Of a DNA stretch of 64,000 bases, positions 10,189 through 21,863 are shown in pieces. Below the pieces are notes generated by a model. The model was given only the letters and a program-made list of their open reading frames with translations. It was not told the DNA's origin and made no database searches. A program made the translations under genes and the position numbers. Position 1 is the first letter of the stretch. The number at the start of each line of letters is the position of its first letter. This stretch comes from Liopterus haemorrhoidalis (lineage: Eukaryota > Arthropoda > Insecta > Coleoptera > Dytiscidae), in the NCBI GenBank assembly GCA_963971575.1, contig OZ020616.1, positions 6,034,924 to 6,098,923 of the forward strand, written 5' to 3'.

Positions 10189-10964
10189 TAGGGCTGCCAT
10201 AATTGTCGGAATACCGACCGGGACCCCCCCCCAAAACTTAAAAAAAACTTTTATCAACAATAATACCTTTATTATAAAAAATTGCACAATATTTTTAAAA
10301 AATTAAAAAATTTAAAGACAAAAAAAATAATTAAAGTAGAGATTGATAATAGGTATTCCAAGAGCAAAACGTTTCGAGTGGAAAAATTTGATGATTTTTT
10401 TTTTTATGGATGCGTCTTTATCAAATCTAAAATAATATAATATAAATTAATGGGCGATTCAATTTAATAAAACCAAATAGAACCTTACATTCCATTCTTC
10501 TCTTGCCTTTACTCTCCCCCTTCCCCGACTTCGGTGACTTCTTTATCATCGCTCTTCTTTGCCCAATCATACTTCTCCGATGTTTTCGTTTTTTGGAGCA
10601 GTTCTTTTTCCCCTTTTATATAATTATAGAATTCAATGCATGACATTTTATAATTTAAAACACATTGAATTATGCTTTTCACGGTGTCAATAGAAAGTGA
10701 ATTGCGCTCATCTGTCAGTACCAGTCAGCTAGTGACTAGCCGACTGGTACTCGGCATTACTCCGGAACATTTCGGACCTCGAATCTGTTATATAATTTAT
10801 ATATAGTATGTATATATGTATATGTACAATATTATCGAAAAATAATTTTTTAATATGCATAAATTTTAAATCGACCGGGACAAATGACTCTTGGACCGGG
10901 ACACTGGGACACAAACCTCAAAACCGGGACATGTCCCGGTGTACCGGGACGTATGGCAGCCCTA
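10189..10964. mobile_element. hAT-type non-autonomous element, 776 bp
   Basis: TIRs begin TAGGGCTGCCATA on both ends, with CCGGGAC-rich subterminal arms. The 8-bp duplication GTCTAGTG lies at 10,181-10,188 and 10,965-10,972. No transposase is inside. Confidence 0.85.
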
Positions 10965-10972
10965 GTCTAGTG

Positions 10973-11544
10973 TAATTTTCGGACATTTTTTGTTGAATTT
11001 AATTAAATTTCAAACTAATGGCAGTGCTTACTCACAAATTGTAGTTAATAACTGTTTTGAAAAAGAAAATTCTTTCTTATGCTTGTAACTCTGAGTAAGT
11101 TCCATTTTGTCCTAAAGGTCGTGAACCTATTACAGAGTAAACTGTTTGAAACTGACCAAAACTTTAAACTTACCAAATACTAAAATTCTTGTGTTGTCAA
11201 TATCTGTGCGATCATGGTTATCTCGGAGCGCCGGCCAGTGCGACCGGTTCATCTTCCCGTCTCGCCCTTCCATGCAGACTCCGGGTCCATCGCCTTCCAT
11301 GTACAGTCGCGGCCATAGCTCTATACAACACATGTGTCACACCGCTACGTTAACTACCACCATTCCGGAATATTTACAAATAAACAAACATTTTACAACT
11401 GCAACTATTTGACATTAATACAATGTTGCCTATTTAAAATAACAATAATAAAATGAAAGAAACTATTGTCTATGAGTTAATTCGTAGTTGTTCGTAAGAC
11501 AATATCTGCTGACTAGAAGTTATCCTGTATAATTTTATTGGTTT
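10973..11544. other. No recognised gene
   Basis: The ORFs on both strands at 11,130-11,412 overlap each other in a GC-richer patch and match nothing I know. The segment lies between two mobile elements. Confidence 0.35.
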
Positions 11545-11546
11545 TA

Positions 11547-12366
11547 GACCGGGAGCTCATGACATTTTTGGTCTCCGATTTCATACAGCATGCCTTTTTA
11601 TATTTATTTATTTATTTTACATCGGCCTATTTCTGCAACGAGGCTAATCGCCGATGCCAGGGGGCGAGCTCCTACACCTGGATGAGGGGTGAATGATTGT
11701 GAAAATGAGAGTAATGTAAACAAATTATTCTCGCCCGAATAATATCACCAACGAAGGAGGCTCGAACCACCGACCGCCCAGTCCTGACCGTTTCTAACAG
11801 TCTAAAACCGCACGACTTAATGCGCTCGGCCACTCCGTTGGCAGCATGCCTTTTGGAGGAGAGAATATTTACCCTGTCACAACAAAAAAGGGATGGTACT
11901 AAACCACTGCACGCTTTCCGGTCATAGGGAAAATTGCATTTCCACTTGCACAAATTTTTTGTGTTTTTCTCTGATTTAATATTGCTTGCCCTTTTGTCAA
12001 AAGAAAGTTATAACAAATTTAAAGTCTTTTAATTATAGGCATGCTGTATGAAAACGCGGAAAATCATATTTTTTTATTACAAGATCAATGACCGTTTGAG
12101 CCCTTTGGGACCCTCCGAATCGCATGCATATATTTAAAAGACTTTAAATTTGTTATAACTTTCTTTTGACAAAAGGGCAAGCAATATTAAATCAGAGAAA
12201 AGCACAAAAATTTTGTGTTTAAGTGGAAATGCAATTTTCCCTATGACCGGAAAGCGTGCAGGGGTTTAGTACCATCCCTTTTTTGTTGTCACAGGATAAA
12301 TATTCTCTCCTCCAAAAGGCATGCTGTATGAAATCGGAGACCAAAAACTGTCATGAGCCCCCGGTC
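11547..12366. mobile_element. Foldback element with about 240-bp inverted arms, split by a SINE
   Basis: The left arm starts GACCGGGAGCTCATGACA and the right arm is its near-perfect inverse (ends TGTCATGAGCCCCCGGTC). TA lies on each side (11,545-11,546; 12,367-12,368). The arms remain aligned for some 240 bp to about 12,033 and 12,130 and leave a spacer of about 100 bp. The SINE at 11,599-11,841 sits in the left arm only. Confidence 0.85.
11599..11841 (-). repeat. Full-length tRNA-derived SINE with 13-bp TSD
   Basis: The direct repeat CAGCATGCCTTTT flanks the element (11,586-11,598; 11,842-11,854). On the minus strand it begins with a class II tRNA-like head (AGTGGCCGAGCGCATTAAG with B box GTGGTTCGAGCC), followed by a unique body and the tail GCCTCGTTGCAGAAATAGGC plus (AAAT)n. 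Because the right arm of the host foldback lacks it, the boundaries are certain. Confidence 0.9.
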
Positions 12367-12368
12367 TA

Positions 12369-12691
12369 TTTGTTAGAATTTTGGAACACAACAACAATGG
12401 TTATTTGCGTCTTACAGCCTAATTGACGAGGGCAGGGGTTGGTAACCTTCCTGAAAAAAAGATCAATTTCAAGGAAAACCCTATAAAAATAAAAAAAAAA
12501 GAGCAGAAACATTCTCTAGACCTCCATGCTTAACAACTTAATTGGGACACTATACATTTTTATGGTTATATTCATACTCATTTGTGAAGAAAATGAAGAA
12601 CGATTAACGTGTTAAAGATAACACAAATTGCATTCAAGTCTGGAGCGAGAATCAAATCCTAATATTTTGGGAGTACCTAGTCGGAATCCAC
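12369..12691. other. No recognised feature
   Basis: AT-rich spacer between two elements. Nothing supported. Confidence 0.4.
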
Positions 12692-13241
12692 TCTATAGAG
12701 TGTTCTACATTATACAATTCTCATCAAATTTTCATACTTATTTCTTTGACTAGAACTTGTACTAGAAATAAATCAGTGAAATTGTACAGTGTAGAACACT
12801 TTATGTAGTCAAGGTCAACTTTATTCAAAACTAGATTTGGTTAAACTTTTCTTGAAAACACATCCAACTTGGAACTCGGTGTATGCGCAGTAGACACTTT
12901 TAACAATAGTACCAACATTAAAATTACGCTTGTAAATATTTTGTATTACCACTTGTTTAATAGTGTTTTGTTGATCATTGGTTTGAATAAGCGAATATAT
13001 AAATTGTGTTTTGTACGTAAATCAGTAATTTTACAAATCTAATAGCTAGATTATAAACACTTGAAAAGATATGAATTATATTTTTATGTTGGTATTTTAA
13101 ATGAACTGAAACACGTGTAAGAATTTCATTCTCTACCAAAAAATTTAAAAATAAATTGTATTAAAACTTTGACAACTTCTAGTTCAAAGAAAAAAGTTTA
13201 GAAAATTGATGTATAAAGTATAATGTAGAACACGCTATAGA
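12692..13241. mobile_element. MITE of about 550 bp with 60-bp TIRs
   Basis: The ends are inverted copies of TCTATAGMGTGTTCTACATT with similarity continuing for about 60 bp. A third copy of the GTGTAGAACACT motif lies inside near 12,790. A TA duplication is possible but is hidden in the TATA of the ends. Confidence 0.75.
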
Positions 13242-13320
13242 CAACAAAACTAACCCTTTAATTGTCTGTACTGAATCAAGTTTCAATTCGTGCACTCAAC
13301 TCTGCTTATTGTGTCTATGT

Positions 13321-13582
13321 CAGCGTTTCCCAACCTTTTTCATGGAGGACCGGCAAGCGACCTAGAAAAAATTTGTGGCAAGTTTAGAAAGTAATGTGTA
13401 TTGCAAAATTATTACATGTGATGAGCAAGAAAAAAAGGTCTTCACCTCCAAAATGTGAGTAAAAAATAGGTTTTCACCTTCAAAATGTAAGTGATGAGCA
13501 AAAAACAAAATTCCTCCCCTCCAAACTACAAACCCGGAGATTTTGTAACAAAATCTCGCGGACCGGCGGTTGGGAAACGCTA
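13321..13582. mobile_element. hAT MITE, 262 bp
   Basis: TIRs are CAGCGTTTCCCAACC and its inverse (TAGCGTTTCCCAACC), flanked by the 8-bp duplication GTCTATGT (13,313-13,320; 13,583-13,590). The body holds degenerate tandem units of GGTCTTCACCTCCAAAATG (13,431-13,510) that recur in two other hAT MITEs here. Confidence 0.9.
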
Positions 13583-13590
13583 GTCTATGT

Positions 13591-14957
13591 GATCTCATAG
13601 AGAAGGTGAATTTTTTTGATATGATTCTTAAATCTTATTGTTCTGTTATTGTTGTAGGACACTTTGTGAATGAGTACATATAATTATTAAAGAATCAACT
13701 TAATAAATTCATAATAATAGTATATTCTGTAACAAGGTTGGAATGAGAAAATTCGATGCGAGTGGAACATTCCGAGCGCGAGCCGCAGGTGACCACGAGC
13801 AACGAATTTTCTCATTCCAACCGAGTCACAGACCCTACTTTCTCCACGACCACCAAAAAGAAAAATAAATTAACAAATAATTATTTTAATAAACATTTTA
13901 TCTTAACAAATAATTTATATTATATAACAAATTAATCAGTTAATTAAACTATTTTTTTTTATTTGTTATTTGTTTAATTTTAATTTAATTTGCCGCACAT
14001 CGGCCACTATTTTAGGTTAGGAGGTTATGTTGCATTTATTTAATGTAAACGTTGCATTTATCTTAATGTAATCCTACAAAAACAAAAGACAACAAGTATG
14101 GAATAGTTATTCCATAACAAGTGATGGAATGAAATACACTCAAAATGCATAAGAAGATAAGTGCTTTAGAATAACATTCCAACTCTAGTGTTAGAATATT
14201 AACTTTCTGTAGTCAAAATCGGTTTAAGAATTGGTAAATTCTATAGTGGTCGTGGAGAAAATTCATTATTTATTCTTTTCTATAATCTAATTGTATGCAT
14301 TTTAATCGTATATGTGGTTTTATATGCTTGCTTATACATTTTTTTTTTTCAGGTATTTCTTCTTCTATATTGTGAAATCTTAATGTAAGTAGTTTTTTTA
14401 ATTAATATTTTCTTGTAAACATTTCATAATCGTTGATAAAAACATTTATATTTCATACGATCGTGTCGTGACCGCCCGTTGATGTCTCCAAAAGTCCCGA
14501 CTATCGAACAGTAGGAAATATCTTAATATACGATTAAAAAGTAAAATTTTGTTAAAATCTTAACAAGATAACTTAAATAAATGTTTCAAATGTTAGTATT
14601 TTGCATTAAAACACATACTGGGTGTTCAAAAAAAGGTGAACGATGTTTATTATAGAATTTAACTAAAATCTTTTCTATGAAGTTATGTATGTAATATCTT
14701 TTCATTATTTGTATGCATCTTTCGTTTGAGCAAGTGGAACGATGTGCTAAATGATGTATTTACTTATTCAAAATTAACAGGTCCGTTCGGTTCATCGTAA
14801 TAATTTTTAATCGAATCCTGCCGTTTATGCTCGTTTTGTATGCAAGCTATATCGCTTATAAAAACGCGAGGTCTTGATAAGAATTTAAGAACACACGCGA
14901 GGGTTTTCAGCACACACAACGTAGCTCCTTGGTTCAATGAAATATTATAAAACTACA
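13591..14957. other. No gene; one strong hairpin
   Basis: A hairpin at 13,737-13,821 pairs GTTGGAATGAGAAAATTCG with its exact inverse over a loop of about 47 bases; it may be the end of an unknown element. At 14,619 a solitary transposon-end-like CTGGGTGTTCAAAAAAAGG is seen. The rest is AT-rich without coding signal. Confidence 0.5.
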
Positions 14958-14959
14958 TA

Positions 14960-15145
14960 TTTTTACCGACCGTCAACATATATAAGGGAGGTATTGTGAT
15001 CATACCGATTTTGACATTTCGAGATCTCGATGGATCTCCACGAATTTCGGTCCCTACACAACGTTTTAACTATTTTTAGCATGATGTCTGTCGGTCTGTC
15101 TGTCCGTCTGTCTGTCTGTCCGTCTGTCTGTCTGCCTGTCTGTCC

Positions 15146-15176
<31 letters not shown>

Positions 15177-15770
15177 TACACGTGCAGAGCAAATTTGGCT
15201 GAAAGGATTTTTATGAAACTTCATATTTAAGCTTCTGCCATCAATGGCACAAGTTAATCAACTTTTGGTAAAAATCGGTTGACTAAAAATGGGAGTTTAC
15301 TCGTGTCGATTTTAATATTTTTGTTATTATTTCACAACAGAAAAATATTTCGAAAAAATTTATTGAACAAAAGTTGAATAAAAGCAATAATTAATAACTT
15401 TTATTTGAGACGTTTTTTGATAAAACGAAAAATTTCGAATAATTTTTGTAAAATTTTTCGAAATTTTTTCATACTTATATGTAACGTTTCCATGGTCATG
15501 ATAAATAATATCTCTGTTAGAAAATATTAGGTCAAGTTATTTCTACTCTGCTGCTAGAATGTATTTTATGATGACTTTATGATGGCGGTCGGTCCTGTGG
15601 TGGCCACAGCTGATTTTTTCATACTTATAAGTAACGTTTCCATGGTCATGATAAATAATATCTCTGTTAGAAAATATTAGGCCAAGTTATTTCTACTCTG
15701 CTGCTAGCATGTATTTTATATAAGTACTTTACGATGGCGGTCGGTCCTGTGGTGGCCACAGCTGATTTTT
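14960..15770 (+). mobile_element. HINE-like family B element, copy 1
   Basis: It starts TTTTACCGACCGTCAACATA. A (CTGT/CCGT)n tract follows at 15,088-15,176, then a body with TTATTGAACAAAAGTTG, and near the end ATGGCGGTCGGTCC, the inverse of the 5' ACCGACCGYCA, then the hairpin CTGTGGTGGCCACAG (15,747-15,761). The last 150 bp are tandemly duplicated (15,470-15,619 and 15,620-15,769). No ORF. Confidence 0.8.
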
Positions 15771-17170
15771 AATAATAATAATAATAATAATATGTTTATT
15801 GACTACAATACATCATACCGTTGTTTACAGTCAGTCAATTGCATAGTTAGAAACACAAATTGTAAAAAAATTAATAAAAATTTTACAGATATAGACCAGT
15901 TTTTTGGTCTTATAGAGAAATGAAATATGATTTAGCCCTCGTTATTGATAGATATATTTAAAAAATCTATTTTAGAAAAATCTTCTAATGAGAATACGGG
16001 ATTTTCAATGATACATTGCTTTATTTTTCTTTTGAATATATGAAATAGGAAATTTCTGAGATTAAGGGGAAGTAAATTAAAAAAGTGCTGAGAATAGTAA
16101 TTTGCACTGTACCTACATTTATTTAGTCTGATGAAATCCGGACATAGATTTGATTTATTTCTGGTATTGTAGGCATGAATATGTCATGAGTAGTAAAATC
16201 ACCAAGATGACTGTGTGCATACAGTAGGCAATGACATGCGTACAGCGCTGGAAAAGTCATTATGCGTAATTCTACAAAGCAATGTTTACTTTTAGCTCTG
16301 TACCATAAACCTATCATTATTCTTACTAATCGAAGAAAGGAAAATATTCTGGCGGAAAAGGTGGAGTCTCCCCAAGCTAAAATCGCATAAGATATTTGTG
16401 ATTCAAACAGCGTGAAATAAGCTATTTTTAATATATCAATTGATTAGGGTGACCATTTTCTTAAGAAGGCAATGCGGGACGGAGCAAAAAAATAAAAAGG
16501 TCCTCATCTCCCAAAATCCAAGTGAAGAGCAAAAAAAAGGTCCTCATCTCCCAGAATGCAAGTGAAGAGCAAAAAAAAGGTCTTCACCTCTCCAAATGCG
16601 GGACAATGCGGGACAAAATGTTAAAATGCGGGACTTTTGCGGGACGCATCTTAATGCGGGACAAAATGTTAAAATGCGGGACAGTCCCGCAAAAAGCGGG
16701 ACGAATGGTCACCCTACAATTGATATCGATGTCCCGAGGTTTCTGATTAAAAATATTGTTCTACAAAGTTTGCCACAAAGTGTGGATATATGGGGTTCCC
16801 AGTTTAGCTTTTAATCTAAACACATTCCAAGAAAACACACAAACTGGATTTTCGTAACAGTGAGGTCTGTTGGTAATCAGTAACTTTTGAGTTTTATTTG
16901 CGTTTAAAGTTAACCTGTTTCTAACCAGCCAGTCAGCATTTTTGATGTATAGGCTGGTCAGGGGTTCAATATTACCTAAGGATGTTGACTGGGTTAAGAT
17001 GATAGTATCATCCGCATATAGTATGGCATTTGAGTTCAGTGCTAAGGGGAGGTCGTTTATGTAGATTTAAAAGAGTTAAAGACCTAAAATAGATCCTTGT
17101 GGGACACCAATATCGATTTCAGAACATGTCGACACATCTCTTTTGATGTGGATAGGTATTGATTCACAAT
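15771..17170 (-). pseudogene. Jockey/CR1-like LINE reverse transcriptase, 5'-truncated
   Basis: On the minus strand the sequence reads GVPQGSILG (about 17,090-17,115), then LNSNAILYADDTIIL (about 17,000-17,045), NADWLVRNRLTLNANKTQ and farther on ESQISYAILAWGD. These are reverse transcriptase motifs 4 (PQGS) and 5 (YADD) and the post-RT region of a Jockey/CR1-type LINE. The frame is interrupted at 16,445-16,716 by a hAT MITE with clear TSD and by several stops downstream. A (TTA)n tail at 15,770-15,792 marks the 3' end. Confidence 0.85.
16445..16716. mobile_element. hAT MITE, 272 bp, inside LINE
   Basis: TIRs TAGGGTGACCATT face each other and the 8-bp duplication CAATTGAT is exact (16,437-16,444; 16,717-16,724). 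The centre is three tandem units of about 40 bp (GGTCCTCATCTCCCAAAATC) at 16,493-16,600, followed by repeats of AATGCGGGAC. Confidence 0.95.
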
Positions 17171-18888
17171 ATATCGATGATTGACATCAGGTTAAAGCGA
17201 GATTAACAATACTTCAGAGTTTTTAAAAATAAAATACTACGCTAGATGTATGATTTTGGTCGGAATGAGGTAGGCACCATAAGCAGAAGATTTTTTTGTT
17301 TTCGTATGTAATATTTTTATGAGACAAGATATATTTAATTTTTTCTGGGAAGTTTTGTGATCCTGTTGAGACTACTGGATCGTCTGTGTAATATATGCTG
17401 AGAGCAGTGAACAGTCATAGATTGCATCAAATTCGCATTCGCCAGTTCGCTACGCTAATTTCACAAACACCGTCTGTTTGTGCGTCCACCCGTCTCGTAA
17501 GGTCAAGAAAACATATTCACTCTGTCTCATTCTTTCCAAGACAAGATACATTTAACTATCTTCATCCCTCTAAAAACACGTATGTTATAACTACTCTAGA
17601 ATTCATCTAAGGGGCAAATATATATAGAATTAAGCAGAATTGTCGTAAAAATGTAATAAGATCGAGAAAAGTTGTCTAGATAGCCTTGGAATTCATTTAA
17701 TTTTAAATTAGGTTGCCAATTTCACTCATCAGTATCATTTAATTGTCATTTGGCGTCCGAGTTTGAGTTTACATGCTTAACAAACAGATATATTGCGATA
17801 TATAACAGAAAAGTCCACATTTTATGATTAGGGATTTTTTTTGTAAATGACCACAACTATAGTAGAAGAAATTTGTACTAAGATCTTTTTTATTACAGTA
17901 AAATTAAAAAAAATAAATATATATAACCTCTCTAAATAAGCACTTAAATGTCAACCTGACAAATAATGATTGAACAATCCAATTACACACTGACAACATT
18001 GGAAAAATTTACCAATATTAAATAAATAAATGTACTAACTGAGTTATGGATTGATGTTGATTAAAACATATCATAACGTTGGTACTTAAATTAACCAAGT
18101 GTGACGTCATCTCATATTTATTGTGAATGGAGTTTAGAAATTGTAGGTGAGGACGAAATTTGTTTCTTGCATTTTTACATTCTTGACAACCCTCATATTT
18201 GCAAAACTTGACCACCTATATTATAAGTAAAATTTAAGAGAATATTATTTTGGAAATTTGCAAATCTGACAACAACTTCAATTCAACCTATCATCAGGTT
18301 TTTCAATAATTGCAAATTAATCTCTCTTTTAATTTTCCAAGAAGCCTGTCTGAATATTTCAGCCATCTTCCAGGAATTTAGTTATGGCCATATGTTTATG
18401 ATCTGATATGTGCAGAGACCAGGTGTTGTGGGTGTACTCACGCATACATTGTTAGTCAATCACAGGTAATTGATTATGATAGCATTGTTATAGCCGTCCG
18501 TTAGCGAGTTAAGGAGACAGACCCATTGTTTTAAAACTTATTTTAAAGAAATTGATGAAAGATTTATTGGGAGAATTAAATGACGGATTAAGATGAGTAC
18601 TGGCTAACAAGGTAATGAGCAAAATTATTTCTCAAAAGTTAAAAAAAGTATTGTATAGGAAAAAAATTGTGAATATGAAGCGTACAATTATGTTATATTT
18701 ATAATAATAATAATAATAATAATAGTTTATTTATTTAGCTAATGCTAGTAAGATCCATATTACACTCTTAACATAAATATAATATAACTCTATAACAACT
18801 CAAGAGTTAAAATCATGTTACCCTTGCTTAGCGGTCAAACAGCAGGCACAAACGATTTAACTCTTGCGGCGTCAAGCTTGATCAAATA
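17171..18888. other. No recognised gene
   Basis: This 1.7-kb stretch has no convincing coding region. The 71-codon frame at 17,395-17,610 does not match a known family. An (ATA)n tract at 18,703-18,724 resembles a LINE tail but no LINE body is recognisable beside it. Confidence 0.35.
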
Positions 18889-19260
18889 GTGAGCCTAGGC
18901 TTTCTGCTTTCAGGTTTCATGACCATATTTTCAATCTGTGTACATTGCTTTTTTGTTCTAAAAATAATGGGCCCCAAAGTCGGGCTTAAATTTGTAAATG
19001 AGGATTTTTTGTCCACTTTCATCCCTTATCCTGCAAATGGTAAGATTTATTGGATGCTCACAATACTTTTGATTGACAGGAAAAATATTATCCATTTTCA
19101 TTTATAAAAAATATTTATGGAAATAGGTTCTGCTTAGCCTATCGCAACCGGCTATAAACTGTAGGTGCCTTTCTGTTTACTCTAAAAAAATGGACGTGAT
19201 ACTGACCATATTACTCCACAGATTGAAATATGGTCATGAAACCTGCAAACCTAGACTAGA
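18889..19260. mobile_element. MITE with about 55-bp TIRs
   Basis: Inverted copies of GGTTTCATGACCATATTTC plus CAATCTGTG lie at both ends; the outermost bases (GAGCCTAGG and its partner GTCTAGG) are less well matched. No TSD can be assigned with confidence. Confidence 0.7.
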
Positions 19261-19467
19261 GATGTTGCTCCAATGATGAATGTTGTTATTTTTGGGCAAT
19301 GTAAAAACAGCTTTTTCCCAGTCAATCACAAGTATAGATTTTTGCGCGAAACAATTAAATCCTCCCCTTTGTTAGAAAATAGATTATAATAAGCAAACAT
19401 TTTTTACTTTCAAGGCGATTCTCGTAATATGGACAGATTTGGAAAATCGGTACATATTTTCTTTCCA

Positions 19468-20267
19468 TTTTTACCGACCGCCAACATATACATATAAGGG
19501 AGGTATTGTGATCATACCGATTTTGACATTTCGAGATTTCGATGGACCTTCCCGAATTGAGGTCCCTACATAACGTTTTGACTATTTTTAGCATGATGTC
19601 GGTCGGTCTGTCTGTCCGTCCGTCCATCTGTCTCTCTGTCCGTCTGTCCGTCCGTCCGTCTGTCTGTCTGTGTATACGTGCAGAGCAAATTAGGCTAAAA
19701 GGATTTTTATGAAACTGCATATTTAAGCTTCTGACATCAATGACACGAGTTGATCAACGTTTGGTAAAAATCGGTTGACTAGAAATGGGAGTTTACTCGT
19801 GTCGATTTTAAGATTTTTGCGAATATTTAGCAACAGAAAAATATTTCGAAAAAATTTATTGAACAAAAGTTGCTATAAATGCAATAACTAATAACTTTTA
19901 TTTGAGACGTTTTTTTGATAAAACGAAAAATTTAGAAAAATTTTTGTAAATTTTTTTAAATTTTTTCATACTTATATGTAACGTTTCCATGGTCATGATA
20001 AATAATCAGACCAATTTTGTAACTCAGTTAATATGATGATAGTAACTAAATCTGTCTCTATGAGTTACTATCATGAATGGAAGTCATTATACTTTTTATA
20101 ATATTTTATCTTGTAGTAACTTCCTACACAGTAAGTTTTTACAGAATTGATCTGAATATCTCTGTTAGAAAATATTAGGCCAAGTTATTTTTACTCTGCT
20201 GCTAGAATGTATTTTATACAAGTACTTTATGATGGCGGTCGGTCCTGTGGTGGCCACAGCTGAATTT
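19468..20267 (+). mobile_element. HINE-like family B element, copy 2
   Basis: It has the same plan as copy 1: TTTTTACCGACCGCCAAC start, interrupted (CTGT/CCGT)n at 19,603-19,672, ATGGCGGTCGGTCC and the 3' hairpin CTGTGGTGGCCACAG at about 20,244-20,258. It differs in carrying only one terminal unit and a 148-bp insertion at 20,007-20,154. Confidence 0.8.
20007..20154. mobile_element. 148-bp MITE inserted in HINE B copy 2
   Basis: Siblings of the host at 15,510 and 15,660 read GATAAATAATATCTCTG without interruption. Here AAT is duplicated on both sides (20,004-20,006; 20,155-20,157) around inverted ends CAGAYCAATTYTGTAA. An inner hairpin pairs ATGATAGTAACT with AGTTACTATCAT. Confidence 0.9.
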
Positions 20268-20269
20268 TC

Positions 20270-20922
20270 ATTATGTTATTATTATTAATGTATCTGTATG
20301 TTGGTTTGATTATCGGTAAAAATAGCGGCATAAACTTCTTAAATCTGAAATTGTTCGCTGATGAGTAATAAGGTGTTGATAGTGACTATGTTAAGAACCG
20401 CTGGTTTAAGCTAAGTTGTTTAATAAACTAATAAAGATGAATATTTTAGCGAGCATATCATTATAGACTAATCTACATTTTCATTTTAAATTATATTCAA
20501 ATATAAAATGTACGTATATATAATTAAAAGTTATAAAATAGTTAATAATTTTAGGAAATTTTAATAATTACATCCGGTATGTAATGGAAAGCCATTTACT
20601 TGAATTTGTCAAAGTAGTTATCTGGTAGACGTTGTTTGTTTATGCTAACGAGACTTTTCTTCTATAATAACTGACTATAAAGGAAGTATTATGATAATAG
20701 CTTTTTAATATAAACACTAAAAAATCTTGTTAAATAAGAGCTTCACTAACTAGAGGCATCAGGCTATCAAAACAAGAGTACTCCTTCACTTTCAAAGCGC
20801 GGCACGAATTAAGGAAGAAATGAATAATACAGTCGATCTTTGACATTCACGGGAGTTACGTTCCTGGAGGACCCCAGAAACAAATGTGGATAATCCTTCA
20901 ATAACTCTAGTCTAAAAGTTTT
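20270..20922. other. No gene; a possible Tigger-type end
   Basis: TACAGTCGATCTTTGACATT followed by ACGGGAGTTACGTTCC at about 20,829 resembles one end of a pogo/Tigger MITE; no matching second end is found. The rest is AT-rich. Confidence 0.4.
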
Positions 20923-20987
20923 GTAAAGAGGCGTGTAAATTAAGTAACCGGACTGATTTTTTAATTATTTTTATTCGAATAGAATTA

Positions 20988-21575
20988 CTATTCAATATTG
21001 TCTCCCTCAAAATAACTTCCATAGGAAGCTACACAGCGCTGTTGACGGTTCTTCCAATCCTCATAGCAGTGCTGGAACTCGAATACTGGAATAACTTTCA
21101 GCTGGTCGATAACAGACGTTTCAATGTTTTCGAGTATCCCAAAATGACGTCTCTTGAGGTGATTTTTCAATCTTGGGAAGAGGAAAAAGTCACTCAAGAA
21201 CTCAAGTCAGGCGAATAAGGAGGCTGAGAAGCAACAGGAATGTTTTAACTGGCCAAAAACCTGATCCTGTGAAAGGTTTTTTGGAACAATTTTCCGCAGA
21301 TTTTTCTCATCCCCAATTTATTCAAAATCTGATGAATGGTAGTGTGAGTCCATTTCAACTCTTCTCCGATCATTCTGACTGTCAACTGATGAACGCACAA
21401 GATCTCGAATTCTGTCGACATTTTCATCAGTTCTTGAAGATGAAGGCTTTCCGCTGCGTGATTCATCTTCAATCAAATCTTTTTCTTCTGAAAATGCCTT
21501 AAACCACCAAAAAACCTAGGTCCTTGACAAAACACTGTCTTCGTAGGCCTGCTGAAGTTATGCAAAATTTTCCGT
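20988..21575 (-). pseudogene. mariner transposase, N- and C-terminal parts fused by deletion
   Basis: The N-terminal half (to 21,245) reads SSRTDENVDRI, then LTVRMIGEELKWTHTTIHQI, LNKLGMRKICGKL. It then jumps to SQPPYSPDLSS and SDFFLFPRLKNHLKRRHFG, ILENIETSVIDQLKVIPVFE and the C-terminus RCVASYGSYFEGDNIE. The region with the first two catalytic aspartates is missing, so about half of the enzyme has been deleted at about 21,240. Frameshifts occur at the same point and at about 21,195. Non-autonomous. Confidence 0.85.
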
Positions 21576-21863
21576 TGCACTGTTAGTTAGTTAAAATTTT
21601 TGGCGCACAGCAAAAAAGACTATTTGCACCTAACGCGGCCCATCTAAATGACAACACTACATATTAAAATCAATAAATTAAAAAATTAATGAATAAAATC
21701 AATAAAATTACGCTTACTCAATAAAAGAAATCTTGCACCGACAAACACAAATAAATATGATATAACGTCTGTTCGAAAAATTGAATAGACTCAGGGTGAT
21801 GGTAAGAGGCTGTAAAGGCGCCAATTACCATCGAATATGACAGTAATAAAACACATTACAAAG

